Source: Opitutales bacterium (GTDB taxonomy: Bacteria > Verrucomicrobiota > Verrucomicrobiia > Opitutales > JAJFLR01). Taken from it: a stretch of 64,000 nt of DNA. The notes below the pieces were generated by a model. It was not told the origin of the DNA and ran no database searches. It worked only from the letters and a program-made list of their open reading frames with translations. The position numbers and the translations under genes were made by a program. How positions within the stretch are numbered: the first letter of the stretch is position 1; every line of letters starts with the position of its first letter. The stretch is from positions 1 to 64,000 of the forward strand of contig JAJFLR010000110.1 of assembly GCA_021772565.1 (NCBI GenBank), written 5' to 3'. Positions 8,705-17,407 of this stretch are shown piece by piece.

Positions 8705-10444
8705 ATGGTCGAAACAGGAGATGGATCAAATAACGTAACTCGAATACCCCGACCGCAAAGGTGGGATGATCCTTTCTCTAGTGAAATGACTAATGAGGAT
8801 GTCGATAAAGTTCTCGAAACAACTTACTTCTCCGCAATAGATCCAAATCGATTTCCGCAGAATATAACATTGCGAGATGTTGTACTCAATGATTGTCGAG
8901 TTTGCGAATTTGATAAAGGGGAAATTATAGTTCGTGAAGGTGACTACGGCAGCTCAGCTTTTTATATTTTATCAGGGAAAGTAAAAGTCTTATTCAAAGA
9001 TTTGCCTGCAGAAATGCTGGGTCGAAGTAAGCCGAGGAAAAAAAGTCTTATGCAAGCCATTACTCAAAGTTTAAAAAAATCGCCTTACCCTGAAAGTAGA
9101 GATTATGAAAACAAACAAAGTCGTTCATCATCTGATGGATCTCAGGGATCAATTACGAAACAAACTGGCTTTAATATTTTTCTACAAGATATACCCGGAG
9201 TCCTTGATGAGGAACATACTGATACAATGATTGAGGGTGAAGTATTTGGAGAACTGGGTGCCCTCGCCCGCACACCCAGAACGGCAACAATTATAGCAGA
9301 AGAACAATCGACACTTTTAGAAATTCGCTGGCAAGGATTGAGAGAATTAAGAAATTATGCTCCGGAACTCAAAAAGCATATCGATTCCCTTTATCGCGAC
9401 AGGAGCCTGGTAACTCATTTTCGCAATACTCATTTTTTAGCTAATCTACCAGATGATGCTCTTCAAAAAGTTGCTGATGAAACACAGTTCTTAACTATCG
9501 GAAATTTTGACTGGTATTCTCAATACAAATCAAAAATGAATGCGACATCTAGTGAACGATTAAAAATTGAACCTGTAATTGCCGCAGAAGGTGATTATCC
9601 CAATGGTATATACCTAATTCGTAATGGATTCGCCCGTGTGAGCAAAAAATATAATCATGGGGAAAGAACTATTAGTTATCTGGGTAAAGGTGATTTATTT
9701 GGTCTTCCGGAGCTATTGAAAAATTGGCTCAAAAATGATACAACTACAATGCAGCAAACGCTAAGAGCAGTTGGATATGTTGATGTTCTTTTTATCCCCA
9801 CATCGACAGTCGAACAATATATTTTAAACTATTGGGATAGAAATGAACTTGAGCAATTGGTGGAACAAACAATGACATCTGTTACGGCTGATTTAGAAAA
9901 AGGAAAGTTAAACGACGAAACGTTAGAATTTTTAGTTGAAAACAGGTTTATTAATGGAAGCGCAACAATGCTGATTGATATGAATCGATGCACACAATGC
10001 GATGACTGCGTACGAGCATGTGCCTCAACTCATGATAGCAACCCAAGATTTGTTCGTAATGGCCCGGTTGTAGATCATGTCATGATAGCAAATGCCTGTA
10101 TGCATTGTATAGATCCGGTGTGCATGATTGGTTGCCCGACCGGAGCAATTCATAGAAATTCTGCTGAAGGACAAGTCGTAATCAACGATGACACGTGTAT
10201 CGGTTGTTCAACGTGCGCTAACAGCTGTCCCTATCATAATATTCAGATGGTCTCTATCCAGGACAGAAAGGGGCAATTAATACTGAGCGAAGAATCCGGG
10301 GTACCTATTCAAAAAGCAACAAAATGTGATCTATGCGTTGAACAGTTAGGTGGCCCGGCTTGTGCCAGAGCTTGTCCACACGATGCAATGATTAGAGCTG
10401 ACATGAAAGATTTTTCCAGTCTAACTCGCTTCTTCAATCGATAA
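8705..10444 (+). CDS. two cyclic-nucleotide-binding domains fused to a four-cluster ferredoxin
   Basis: 579 residues, no signal peptide, so cytoplasmic. The first CNB-like domain spans about 60-225 and is interrupted by a charged insert of roughly 75 residues; its phosphate-binding-cassette-like segment reads G-E-V-F-G-E-L-G-A-L-A-R. A second, more degenerate CNB domain spans about 245-390 (E-G-D-Y-P-N-G-I-Y near its start). From Cys429 a ferredoxin of the HybA/DmsB type follows with CxxCxxCxxxC, CxxCxxxxCxxxC, CxxCxxCxxxC and CxxCx7CxxxC sets, enough for four 4Fe-4S clusters. CNB domains gate or allosterically control partner domains, so electron flow could respond to cNMP or another small ligand. 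Its stop codon abuts the start of the membrane-protein gene, suggesting the ferredoxin docks on that partner. Confidence 0.88.
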   Translation: MVETGDGSNNVTRIPRPQRWDDPFSSEMTNEDVDKVLETTYFSAIDPNRFPQNITLRDVVLNDCRVCEFDKGEIIVREGDYGSSAFYILSGKVKVLFKDLPAEMLGRSKPRKKSLMQAITQSLKKSPYPESRDYENKQSRSSSDGSQGSITKQTGFNIFLQDIPGVLDEEHTDTMIEGEVFGELGALARTPRTATIIAEEQSTLLEIRWQGLRELRNYAPELKKHIDSLYRDRSLVTHFRNTHFLANLPDDALQKVADETQFLTIGNFDWYSQYKSKMNATSSERLKIEPVIAAEGDYPNGIYLIRNGFARVSKKYNHGERTISYLGKGDLFGLPELLKNWLKNDTTTMQQTLRAVGYVDVLFIPTSTVEQYILNYWDRNELEQLVEQTMTSVTADLEKGKLNDETLEFLVENRFINGSATMLIDMNRCTQCDDCVRACASTHDSNPRFVRNGPVVDHVMIANACMHCIDPVCMIGCPTGAIHRNSAEGQVVINDDTCIGCSTCANSCPYHNIQMVSIQDRKGQLILSEESGVPIQKATKCDLCVEQLGGPACARACPHDAMIRADMKDFSSLTRFFNR

Positions 10445-11253
10445 TGAGTATAAAAAAACGACGCATAATAAATTCTATTATTTTAATTGGATCTTCGATT
10501 ATTGTTTATCTCATTAACAAGATTTTTAAAATATCATTAGTAGATGCAGCTCGTTATTCGGGATTCTTACTGATCGGGTTAGTCTTTTTTCTGACATTAT
10601 TTAATGCGCGAAAAAAATTTCCCGGAATCCCGTTATTAAAAGTTTCAACGTGGACCCAAATCCATATTTATCTGGGATTTTTTTGTGTCTTTATTTTTTT
10701 TCTGCATATCGACTTTTCTTTGCCAAACGGAATCTTTGAAATATCACTTGCTCTAATTTTTTTAGCGGTAGCGGTCAGTGGAGTCATAGGATTGATAATT
10801 ACACGATGGTTACCGCGACACATGATTGATGCAGGAGAACCTCTTATTTACGAAATGATCCCAACCTACCGCAGAAAAGTGCTTGAGGAAGTAAAAGAAT
10901 TAGTTCTACAAGCAGAACGAGAGCTGAAATCATCAACAATTGGTGATCTTTATGTTAATTCATTAATTACCTATTTTCAAAATACACCGGGAATATTGCA
11001 GGCATTTTTTCTAAAGGCTGCGAATTATCGCAATGCGATTGAAAGTGTAAGATCCAATCAACGTTACATGGATACTGATGAAACTAAATATTCTACCAAG
11101 CTACTTGAATTATTAAAAATAAAAAGGAATATCGATATACAAGATTCGAGCCAACGGTTATTAAAAAAGTGGCTGTTTATACATATTCCACTGTCATACT
11201 CATTGATTATACTCAGTCTAGTACATGCTTTTTTTGCACTAAGATATAGCTAA
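10444..11253 (+). CDS. polytopic membrane protein, likely di-heme cytochrome b-type subunit
   Basis: 269 residues with about five membrane helices (near 8-28, 36-54, 74-92, 97-118 and 244-264). Two helices carry paired His residues 14 apart: H-I-Y-L...F-L-H in the third, and H-I-P-L...L-V-H in the last. This spacing is that of bis-His b-heme ligands on one helix, so it may hold two b hemes across the inner membrane. A soluble charged segment (about 125-235) separates the pairs. No named family is recognised. It starts one base before the end of the ferredoxin-fusion stop codon and precedes the decaheme gene by 96 bases, so it could link cytoplasmic iron-sulfur clusters or the quinone pool to periplasmic hemes. 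The heme assignment is inferred from the His spacing only. Confidence 0.68.
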   Translation: MSIKKRRIINSIILIGSSIIVYLINKIFKISLVDAARYSGFLLIGLVFFLTLFNARKKFPGIPLLKVSTWTQIHIYLGFFCVFIFFLHIDFSLPNGIFEISLALIFLAVAVSGVIGLIITRWLPRHMIDAGEPLIYEMIPTYRRKVLEEVKELVLQAERELKSSTIGDLYVNSLITYFQNTPGILQAFFLKAANYRNAIESVRSNQRYMDTDETKYSTKLLELLKIKRNIDIQDSSQRLLKKWLFIHIPLSYSLIILSLVHAFFALRYS

Positions 11254-11349
11254 ATTTAGTTTAATAAAACCAATGACCGCTGTAATAACAAAATGGAGAA
11301 ATAGATTATCAAGATAATGTAATATCAATATTAATTTTCTAAACGATAA

Positions 11350-13734
11350 GTGAAAAAATTTCAACCAGTCAATCATCAGGAAACAACTTACAATCGACCC
11401 AATGACAAATGGTTATGCGGGCGATTAAAAGACGGTTGCCCATGTAGATTTGGCCCGAGTCAGGATGGTAAATGCCGCTCGACAACAGAATGTGTACCCA
11501 TAATAAAAAATGGTGAGTGGTTTTGCACACGAAATAAAAATGATGGTGGTAAATGCCCAAACGGCCCTACTCCAGACGGGAAATGCTGTATCAATAAAGC
11601 ACCGTGCAATCCAACACGCAACCTTAGAAGCTTTAGGGGACTATTAACTATAGGGTGTATAATTGCTACAGTCGCTATGCTCTTGGTAATTTTAAATATT
11701 AGACAGAATAATAAATATATTAATCCGGGTCCATTAACTTACGCGCATGCTCAAACCGAACAACAGTGTAGCGCATGTCACATATTTCAAGCAGATGATG
11801 TTCATTTTAATAGTAACAATCATGCTGATGGCCAACGTTGTTTAAGTTGCCATGATATAGGATCCAATGCATTTCATGCACATGGGTTACCAAAAGAAAA
11901 ACTGAGTGAATTAAATTCTAGTAGAACTCAAAATACTGATTCACAAACGGCTTCATTATTTCTCAAATTGGCGAAGAATGAAAATTTGATAGAACAGGGA
12001 TTGTCAGGAGATTTATCATGTAACACCTGTCATAAAGAGCATCATGGACGTAATAATAATTTATCGAATCTAACCAACCAGCAATGCCAAATTTGCCATG
12101 AACAACAGTTTGAAAGTTTAGCAAATGGCCATCCTGAATTTACTCAATATCCCTATCAAAAAAGAACGGCAATTATTTTTGACCATGATTCTCATTTGAA
12201 TGAGCATTTTTTAAATGATAAGAATAAGGAGCTGGCACCGACGTCTTGTGCAAGTTGTCACAGTCTGGATATTAGTGGCCGCTCAATGTTGACACAAAGT
12301 TTTGAGCGGAGTTGTGCCTCATGTCATGCAGATCAAATAAGTGGTGCAGGACGTGCAGGTGAGCTGGGGTTAGAGTTTTTCAAAGTACCCAGCCTGGATG
12401 TCGTAACACTGAAAGAAAATGGGATATCAATTGGTGATTGGCCAGAATATGCAGAAGGAACAATAACGCCATTTATGATATTTTTATTAAAAGATAAATA
12501 TATTGACCAAAAGAATTTAAATAAAATTGGTAAACTAGATATGCTTGATTTACGAAATGCTTCTAATGAAGAATTATTAGTTGCTGAAAAATATGCCTGG
12601 GCTATTAAAGAATTATTATTTGATCTATTGGTCAATGGCCATGAGTTACTGGCAGACAGAATTTCAAAAAATAACCCAATTAGAAATAGTAAAGATTTTT
12701 TGGATAATAGAATGGCTGCTAGTTTATCGTTTGAAATTATATCTGCTGTTCAGAAAAATTGGTTTCCTGACTTGGTTGAAGAAGTTCCAAATTATAGAAA
12801 AGGAATAAAACCAATATTAAAGAATGCTAAAGACTTAACAGAAAATTCTCCAATAGAGAGTGAAACTGTAAATCTGGATTTAAATTCCGAGAATATTGAA
12901 AACAACGATAGTCTAATCGATTTAAATGATAGTACTAGCGATCTGTTGGAACTGGATGAGTCGAATAACGATTCTAATTTATTGGGTGAGAGTTCAACTG
13001 AAAATTCTGATTTATTGCTAAATGATAATCTTGATGAAAATTTATTAACCGAAATTGACGATGATAATACCTTATTAGATGAGAATAAATTATTGGATAC
13101 AGATTTAGATTCTGAGGAATTGACCACTAATAATAGCGACAGTAATTTCTCAACTCAAGCAACAGACAATGTAGAAATAAAGCCAAATGACTCATGGGTT
13201 TCGTTCGGTGGCTGGTATAGAAATGACAGTAACTATACATTACATTATCGACCAACAGGACACGAGGACACATTTATAAAATCCTGGGTAGATATTAGTA
13301 TGCAAAATAAATCAAATTATAAAATGTTTAGTAAACTGATGAATAAAGATTCAGTTGGGCAATGCTCAAAATGTCATTCAGTCGATAAAATTAATGATGA
13401 AACTTTTAAGGTAAACTGGTTGGCAGCAAGTATTCAAAAAAATAGTTATGATTTTAATAAATTTAAGCATGCTCCTCATATCAAAAGTGCTAACAATAAT
13501 ACATGCGTTACTTGCCATAAAATTGATTCTCAAATTAACTATGCAAAATCATTTCAGAAAAATAATGATCCACATAAGTTTTTGAGTAATTTTAGTCCAA
13601 TGCTTAAAAACGCATGCACCGAATGTCATAAACCAGATGTCACTTCAGATAGTTGCTTGCAGTGCCATAAATACCATGCCGGAAATTTTATTGCAAATTT
13701 TGCCAGGAACGCTGAATTATTAAAAGGTAATTAA
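11350..13734 (+). CDS. membrane-anchored decaheme c-type cytochrome with Cys-rich N-terminus and DLL spacer
   Basis: 794 residues, GTG start. Residues 20-95 hold a Cys-rich cytoplasmic-side domain made of two related units of the form W/F-x-C-x-R-(x)n-C-P-x-G-P-x-x-D-G-K-C. A membrane helix follows at about 97-118. Six CxxCH sites lie from Cys140 to about residue 326, then a helical region, then an acidic spacer (about 515-600) rich in S/D/N-x-L-L units, and four more sites from Cys672 to Cys769, giving ten hemes. The N-in topology places the hemes in the periplasm. The spacer resembles the N-terminal repeats of the pentaheme protein at 4893. It lies between the cytochrome-b-like gene and an outer-membrane barrel gene 24 bases downstream, suggesting it carries electrons across the periplasm. 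It is an electron carrier; the partner and substrate are unknown. Confidence 0.87.
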   Translation: MKKFQPVNHQETTYNRPNDKWLCGRLKDGCPCRFGPSQDGKCRSTTECVPIIKNGEWFCTRNKNDGGKCPNGPTPDGKCCINKAPCNPTRNLRSFRGLLTIGCIIATVAMLLVILNIRQNNKYINPGPLTYAHAQTEQQCSACHIFQADDVHFNSNNHADGQRCLSCHDIGSNAFHAHGLPKEKLSELNSSRTQNTDSQTASLFLKLAKNENLIEQGLSGDLSCNTCHKEHHGRNNNLSNLTNQQCQICHEQQFESLANGHPEFTQYPYQKRTAIIFDHDSHLNEHFLNDKNKELAPTSCASCHSLDISGRSMLTQSFERSCASCHADQISGAGRAGELGLEFFKVPSLDVVTLKENGISIGDWPEYAEGTITPFMIFLLKDKYIDQKNLNKIGKLDMLDLRNASNEELLVAEKYAWAIKELLFDLLVNGHELLADRISKNNPIRNSKDFLDNRMAASLSFEIISAVQKNWFPDLVEEVPNYRKGIKPILKNAKDLTENSPIESETVNLDLNSENIENNDSLIDLNDSTSDLLELDESNNDSNLLGESSTENSDLLLNDNLDENLLTEIDDDNTLLDENKLLDTDLDSEELTTNNSDSNFSTQATDNVEIKPNDSWVSFGGWYRNDSNYTLHYRPTGHEDTFIKSWVDISMQNKSNYKMFSKLMNKDSVGQCSKCHSVDKINDETFKVNWLAASIQKNSYDFNKFKHAPHIKSANNNTCVTCHKIDSQINYAKSFQKNNDPHKFLSNFSPMLKNACTECHKPDVTSDSCLQCHKYHAGNFIANFARNAELLKGN

Positions 13735-13758
13735 ATTACCTAATTATTAAAAAGCGCT

Positions 13759-14757
13759 ATGAAAATTCTGATTATATTAATAACGGTAAGTTATTTTTCT
13801 ATCCAAATGGTTGGCCAGGTAGAATCATCGATAGATAATGTGGACAAAGAACTTCGAAACGATTCTCAAAAATTACCATTAATCAATCAGACCATCGAAG
13901 AAACTGCACCCCAAATCCTGGAAGATGAATTATTTGATTTAGGTCCTCAATTTTTGCTAAAGGAAAAACAAAAGCGTTTTAATTTTTTATTTGAATCAGA
14001 ACTTAGATTTTCAGTCTCAAGTAATACCACTTTCGTAGAAGATGATCCGGATTCCTCAACATTAACTATTTTCTCTAATACTCTCTCAATTGCTCCATCA
14101 GCTACAAAGAGCTGGAATAGTGGAAATTTGTCCCTGAAAGCTGGACTTCGATATCAATTTTTCAGATATGGATTATTAAGCGATGATAATAAACTTGTAA
14201 GCAATTTAGCTGTCGACAGTAACGACTTTGACACATTTGTCCCTTTCGCTAACATTAATTATTTAAGAAAGAACTTTTTTTCATCATTGTCTTTACGCTA
14301 TCTCAATATTGAAAATCGAGCTACTGATTCACATTCCTATAACGAAATTGTTCCATACTGGACGGCCGGATTATTTTACAATCTATCAATAAACCAAAGT
14401 CTATTGATAAAATATGATGGAAACTGGAGAGAAACTGATACCGAGTCAGCAGGCTTACAAGCAGATGGCTGGAATGATCGATCAGATCACGCAATTTCAT
14501 TAATCTATAGAATATCAAAAGGTAAATTAATATTTGAGCCGTCAATCCGTTTTCAATATTCCAAGTACACATATTCAACCAGAGATAGAGATGATTATTA
14601 TGCCGGAATTTCAGGAAGTGCTTATTACAGTATAAACCAATTTTTAACATTGAGAGTATTTTCTACCTATGAGTTTAGAGAAAGTAGTGAAACCACAACA
14701 GCAGATTATGAGTTGGGTGAAATTGGATTAAATCTAAATGCAAATTTTCGCTTCTAA
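13759..14757 (+). CDS. predicted outer-membrane beta-barrel protein
   Basis: 332 residues with a signal peptide (about 1-20). After an acidic linker, the protein is a series of amphipathic strands ('F-L-F-E-S-E-L-R-F-S-V', 'L-S-L-K-A-G-L-R-Y-Q-F') ending in N-A-N-F-R-F, with the terminal Phe typical of outer-membrane barrels. By length it would have 12-14 strands. It resembles the TIGR/DUF-type outer-membrane beta-barrel proteins found in Verrucomicrobiota, but no specific family is certain. It follows the decaheme gene by 24 bases and is probably in its operon, making a second cytochrome-plus-barrel pair in this block. Confidence 0.7.
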   Translation: MKILIILITVSYFSIQMVGQVESSIDNVDKELRNDSQKLPLINQTIEETAPQILEDELFDLGPQFLLKEKQKRFNFLFESELRFSVSSNTTFVEDDPDSSTLTIFSNTLSIAPSATKSWNSGNLSLKAGLRYQFFRYGLLSDDNKLVSNLAVDSNDFDTFVPFANINYLRKNFFSSLSLRYLNIENRATDSHSYNEIVPYWTAGLFYNLSINQSLLIKYDGNWRETDTESAGLQADGWNDRSDHAISLIYRISKGKLIFEPSIRFQYSKYTYSTRDRDDYYAGISGSAYYSINQFLTLRVFSTYEFRESSETTTADYELGEIGLNLNANFRF

Positions 14758-14790
14758 TAGATTTATTTTGCTGTGTTCAATAACTGATAA

Positions 14791-15723
14791 ATGATTGAAA
14801 ATGATTTAATTCTTAATACCGCCAATCAGCAGTTAGATCAATTTATTAATTTTCTTTCATTGGAACGCAGATTGTCAAAATACACTACGCGAAATTACAA
14901 ACATGCGATTGAAGTATTTTTCATCTGGTTATTAAAACAGTATGACTGGCAAGGCAACACTAACGACATACCTCTAAGAGCCCCGCGTGATTATTTAATA
15001 GAACAACAGCGAATGCTTTCACGAAGAACAATCCATAACCATTTATCAGCCCTTCGAATGTTTTATAAATATTTAATTAAACATAACAGTGTGGCCAGGA
15101 ATCCTTTTAGCGGACTCATCCTGCCCAAACTAAATAAACCACTACCCAAATTTATGACTGAACAGCAAATAATTGATTTATTGAGTGGCCCGATTAAATT
15201 GCTGGAGAAAAAATCAATCAAATCCTTTCAAGCATGGAGAGATAAACTTATGTTGGAATTACTTTATGGAGGTGGATTAAGAGTAAGTGAACTCTCCGAT
15301 TTAAATTATGGCATGATCGATTTCAAATCGGGTGTTGCTCGTATCTATGGTAAAGGAAAAAAAGAAAGGCTATGTCCGTTGGGAAAAGCCTCAATGATTT
15401 GTTTAAATCATTTTCAAAAAAATCATGCAAAGCTTACAGGCATTGATGATCCGGTATTAATCAATAATCAATTTAGGCGCTTAAGTGTAAGACAAATTCA
15501 ATTAATATTAAAAAAATATTTAGCATTATCCGAATTACCGATGGACATGTCACCTCATAAAATCAGGCATTCGTATGCAACACATCTATTAAATAACGGT
15601 GCTGATCTCAGGCTAGTGCAGGATTTACTGGGGCATGAAAGTTTATCAACAACACAAGTCTATACTCACGTTAGTGTTGCTCGCTTAAAAGAAGCGCATA
15701 AAAAAGCTCACCCACGAGCCTAA
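14791..15723 (+). CDS. xerC: tyrosine recombinase XerC/XerD
   Basis: 310 residues, the normal Xer length. The N-terminal SAM-like DNA-binding domain covers about 12-105. The catalytic domain has all expected residues: Arg in G-G-L-R-V-S-E-L, Lys in G-K-G-K-K-E-R, His/Arg in [12 protein letters not shown], His in L-L-G-H-E-S and the nucleophile Tyr in Q-V-Y-T-H-V. It resolves chromosome dimers at dif with a partner Xer protein and FtsK, and an FtsK is encoded at 36130. XerC versus XerD cannot be decided from one copy. The TAA stop overlaps the stop codon of the convergent gene at 15720. No dif-like site or prophage genes surround it. Confidence 0.92.
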   Translation: MIENDLILNTANQQLDQFINFLSLERRLSKYTTRNYKHAIEVFFIWLLKQYDWQGNTNDIPLRAPRDYLIEQQRMLSRRTIHNHLSALRMFYKYLIKHNSVARNPFSGLILPKLNKPLPKFMTEQQIIDLLSGPIKLLEKKSIKSFQAWRDKLMLELLYGGGLRVSELSDLNYGMIDFKSGVARIYGKGKKERLCPLGKASMICLNHFQKNHAKLTGIDDPVLINNQFRRLSVRQIQLILKKYLALSELPMDMSPHKIRHSYATHLLNNGADLRLVQDLLGHESLSTTQVYTHVSVARLKEAHKKAHPRA

Positions 15724-17366
15724 TAGGGTTTATAGTAATAAACAGATCTTCCATCTTGAAAAATTAGCTCGTGTGAATCATCGTCAATACCGACAAATCG
15801 TATACCGAGTTCACGATTAACAATACCATTTATCGGATAAATAGTATTATTAATTATTAATCGCCGATCTTCTGCTCTATCGACAACGACGTTTATTTGT
15901 AATGTGTCCACGAAATCGGCAATTCGCTTGTTGCGAGGTATTTTTTTCTCCTTAGTTACTTTTTTTGGAGCCGTAGGTTTCTTAACATTATTTTGAATAT
16001 AATCGACAACATCATTACGCTTAATCGGATTTATTTTTTGAGGAATCGCTCTTTCCGTTAATGGATTAACTGATTCTATTGTACCAGGTTCCACATCCTC
16101 ACCAATCGGCGGTAAATTAGCTTCCTCTTCTGCAGTTGTATTGTTTGCAAATGATATCCAAAGAAATACAGCTGCGGCACCCAACGCTGATATCAAAGCA
16201 AAAACAACAAAAGCAATAACGATTATAGACTTTTGGGATTCCTTTTTAGGTTCTTCAGTTTGTGGTCCAACAGATTGTGAACCTGCAACTTGTGAAATCG
16301 GTTGTAGAACAGGATGTTGCACAGGAGAATTATCTGCAGGTTTAAGTATCCCACGAGTGACACTCTGACTGGCATCAGCTCCTGCGAGATTTAGACTTCT
16401 CCTTGCAGCCGGAGGCGGCTTTGGCCGCTCACCGCCAGTAACTGTGGTTTGAGGCTCATCAGGATCTGAAGGCGGTGGAACTCCACCACCAGATTTAGCA
16501 AAAGGTACCCGGGTGACACCGACAAAATGACCTCCTCTTGCAGCAGGCCTTGCAGGAGTCGGATTTGTGTATTGAGCCGGAGCTGTTGGTTGTGTAGATG
16601 AATCAATATTAGTCTCCTGATTTGGAATTTGCGCTGACCGTCCCTTATTTAGAAATGGAACATTAGTTAAATGTCCACCTGATTTAGTCTTATTTGAAAA
16701 GGGTGTTTTGGCTGGTGAACTTTGAGGATTATGTGAATCAGGTTTTAGCACTGAATTATCTATGACCGGTTCATTGGGTTGTTGAACTGATTGATCGTCT
16801 CTGGTAATTCCAGTAGTTTCAGTTAGATTTTCAGTGGATTGATCAGTTGAGGGCTCAGGCTCGGTGTTTTGAGCAACCGGTCTGTTAGCAGCAGCAAAAG
16901 ATGAACGCTTTGAAGGACCAACTGCATCAGATGATCTATTAGGTTTTTTCGGTGCATTAACTTTTTGACCATGAGATTTAAACGGGGTGTTAACAGTAGA
17001 ACTGTCTTTTGCCAAATTATCAGTAGGTAGACCTGAGGTTGGAGCATTTTGAGGAATTGAAATTGATCTTCTAACTGGTGCACGGGTGGTTCCAGGACCG
17101 TGTCCTTCATGGTCAAATGCATTGGCATTAAATCCTTCGTTATCACCTACAGTTGGTTTAGGTGCTTCCTTTTTCTTTAAAATAAATTTTGTTTTAGAGG
17201 CTTCATGTTCAGGTTTCCATTTTTCTTTAGCGATTGTTTCAGTATCAATTGGAGAAACCTCTTCAACTTTTTTTTCAAGTTTTCCGGTTTTTAGATTCTT
17301 TTTTAAGCTCAATTTAATTTTTGGCTTACTCTCAGAAACGTCATTATTCTGTTCTGCAGATTCCAT
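15720..17366 (-). CDS. membrane protein with long disordered N-terminus and GspB-like C-terminal domain
   Basis: 548 residues. Residues 1-370 are Pro/Ser/Thr/Lys-rich, predicted disordered, and contain several degenerate 'P-F-x-x-x-G' units (N-T-P-F-K-S, K-T-P-F-S-N, N-V-P-F-L-N, R-V-P-F-A-K). One membrane helix lies near 380-405. The C-terminal ~70 residues ('L-Q-I-N-V-V...I-I-N-N-T-I-Y...V-Y-Y-Y-K-P-Y') resemble the C-terminal domain of type II secretion protein GspB. The next gene upstream on the same strand encodes a paralogous C-terminus. The topology (long cytoplasmic tail, one helix, small periplasmic domain) suits an assembly or secretion accessory. Function is inferred from a distant match only. 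Confidence 0.6.
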   Translation of the reverse strand: MESAEQNNDVSESKPKIKLSLKKNLKTGKLEKKVEEVSPIDTETIAKEKWKPEHEASKTKFILKKKEAPKPTVGDNEGFNANAFDHEGHGPGTTRAPVRRSISIPQNAPTSGLPTDNLAKDSSTVNTPFKSHGQKVNAPKKPNRSSDAVGPSKRSSFAAANRPVAQNTEPEPSTDQSTENLTETTGITRDDQSVQQPNEPVIDNSVLKPDSHNPQSSPAKTPFSNKTKSGGHLTNVPFLNKGRSAQIPNQETNIDSSTQPTAPAQYTNPTPARPAARGGHFVGVTRVPFAKSGGGVPPPSDPDEPQTTVTGGERPKPPPAARRSLNLAGADASQSVTRGILKPADNSPVQHPVLQPISQVAGSQSVGPQTEEPKKESQKSIIVIAFVVFALISALGAAAVFLWISFANNTTAEEEANLPPIGEDVEPGTIESVNPLTERAIPQKINPIKRNDVVDYIQNNVKKPTAPKKVTKEKKIPRNKRIADFVDTLQINVVVDRAEDRRLIINNTIYPINGIVNRELGIRFVGIDDDSHELIFQDGRSVYYYKPY

Positions 17367-17407
17367 ATATAAAACAGATTCTCTATAATAATGAGTATTT
17401 TTACAAT

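Noticed and set aside
12792-13127. Minus-strand Ser-rich frame opposite the decaheme spacer
   Set aside because: It is the antisense reading of the repetitive acidic DLL spacer; Ser/Leu runs mirror the repeats of the true gene.
13725-13741. AGGTAAT/ATTACCT hairpin after the decaheme gene as a terminator
   Set aside because: It overlaps the stop codon, has a weak AT-rich stem and no T-run; the next gene starts 24 bases later and is probably co-transcribed.
14791-15723. Xer gene as a phage integrase marking a prophage or integrative element
   Set aside because: The length and motifs are those of housekeeping XerC/D, and no phage, attachment-site or mobility genes are near.
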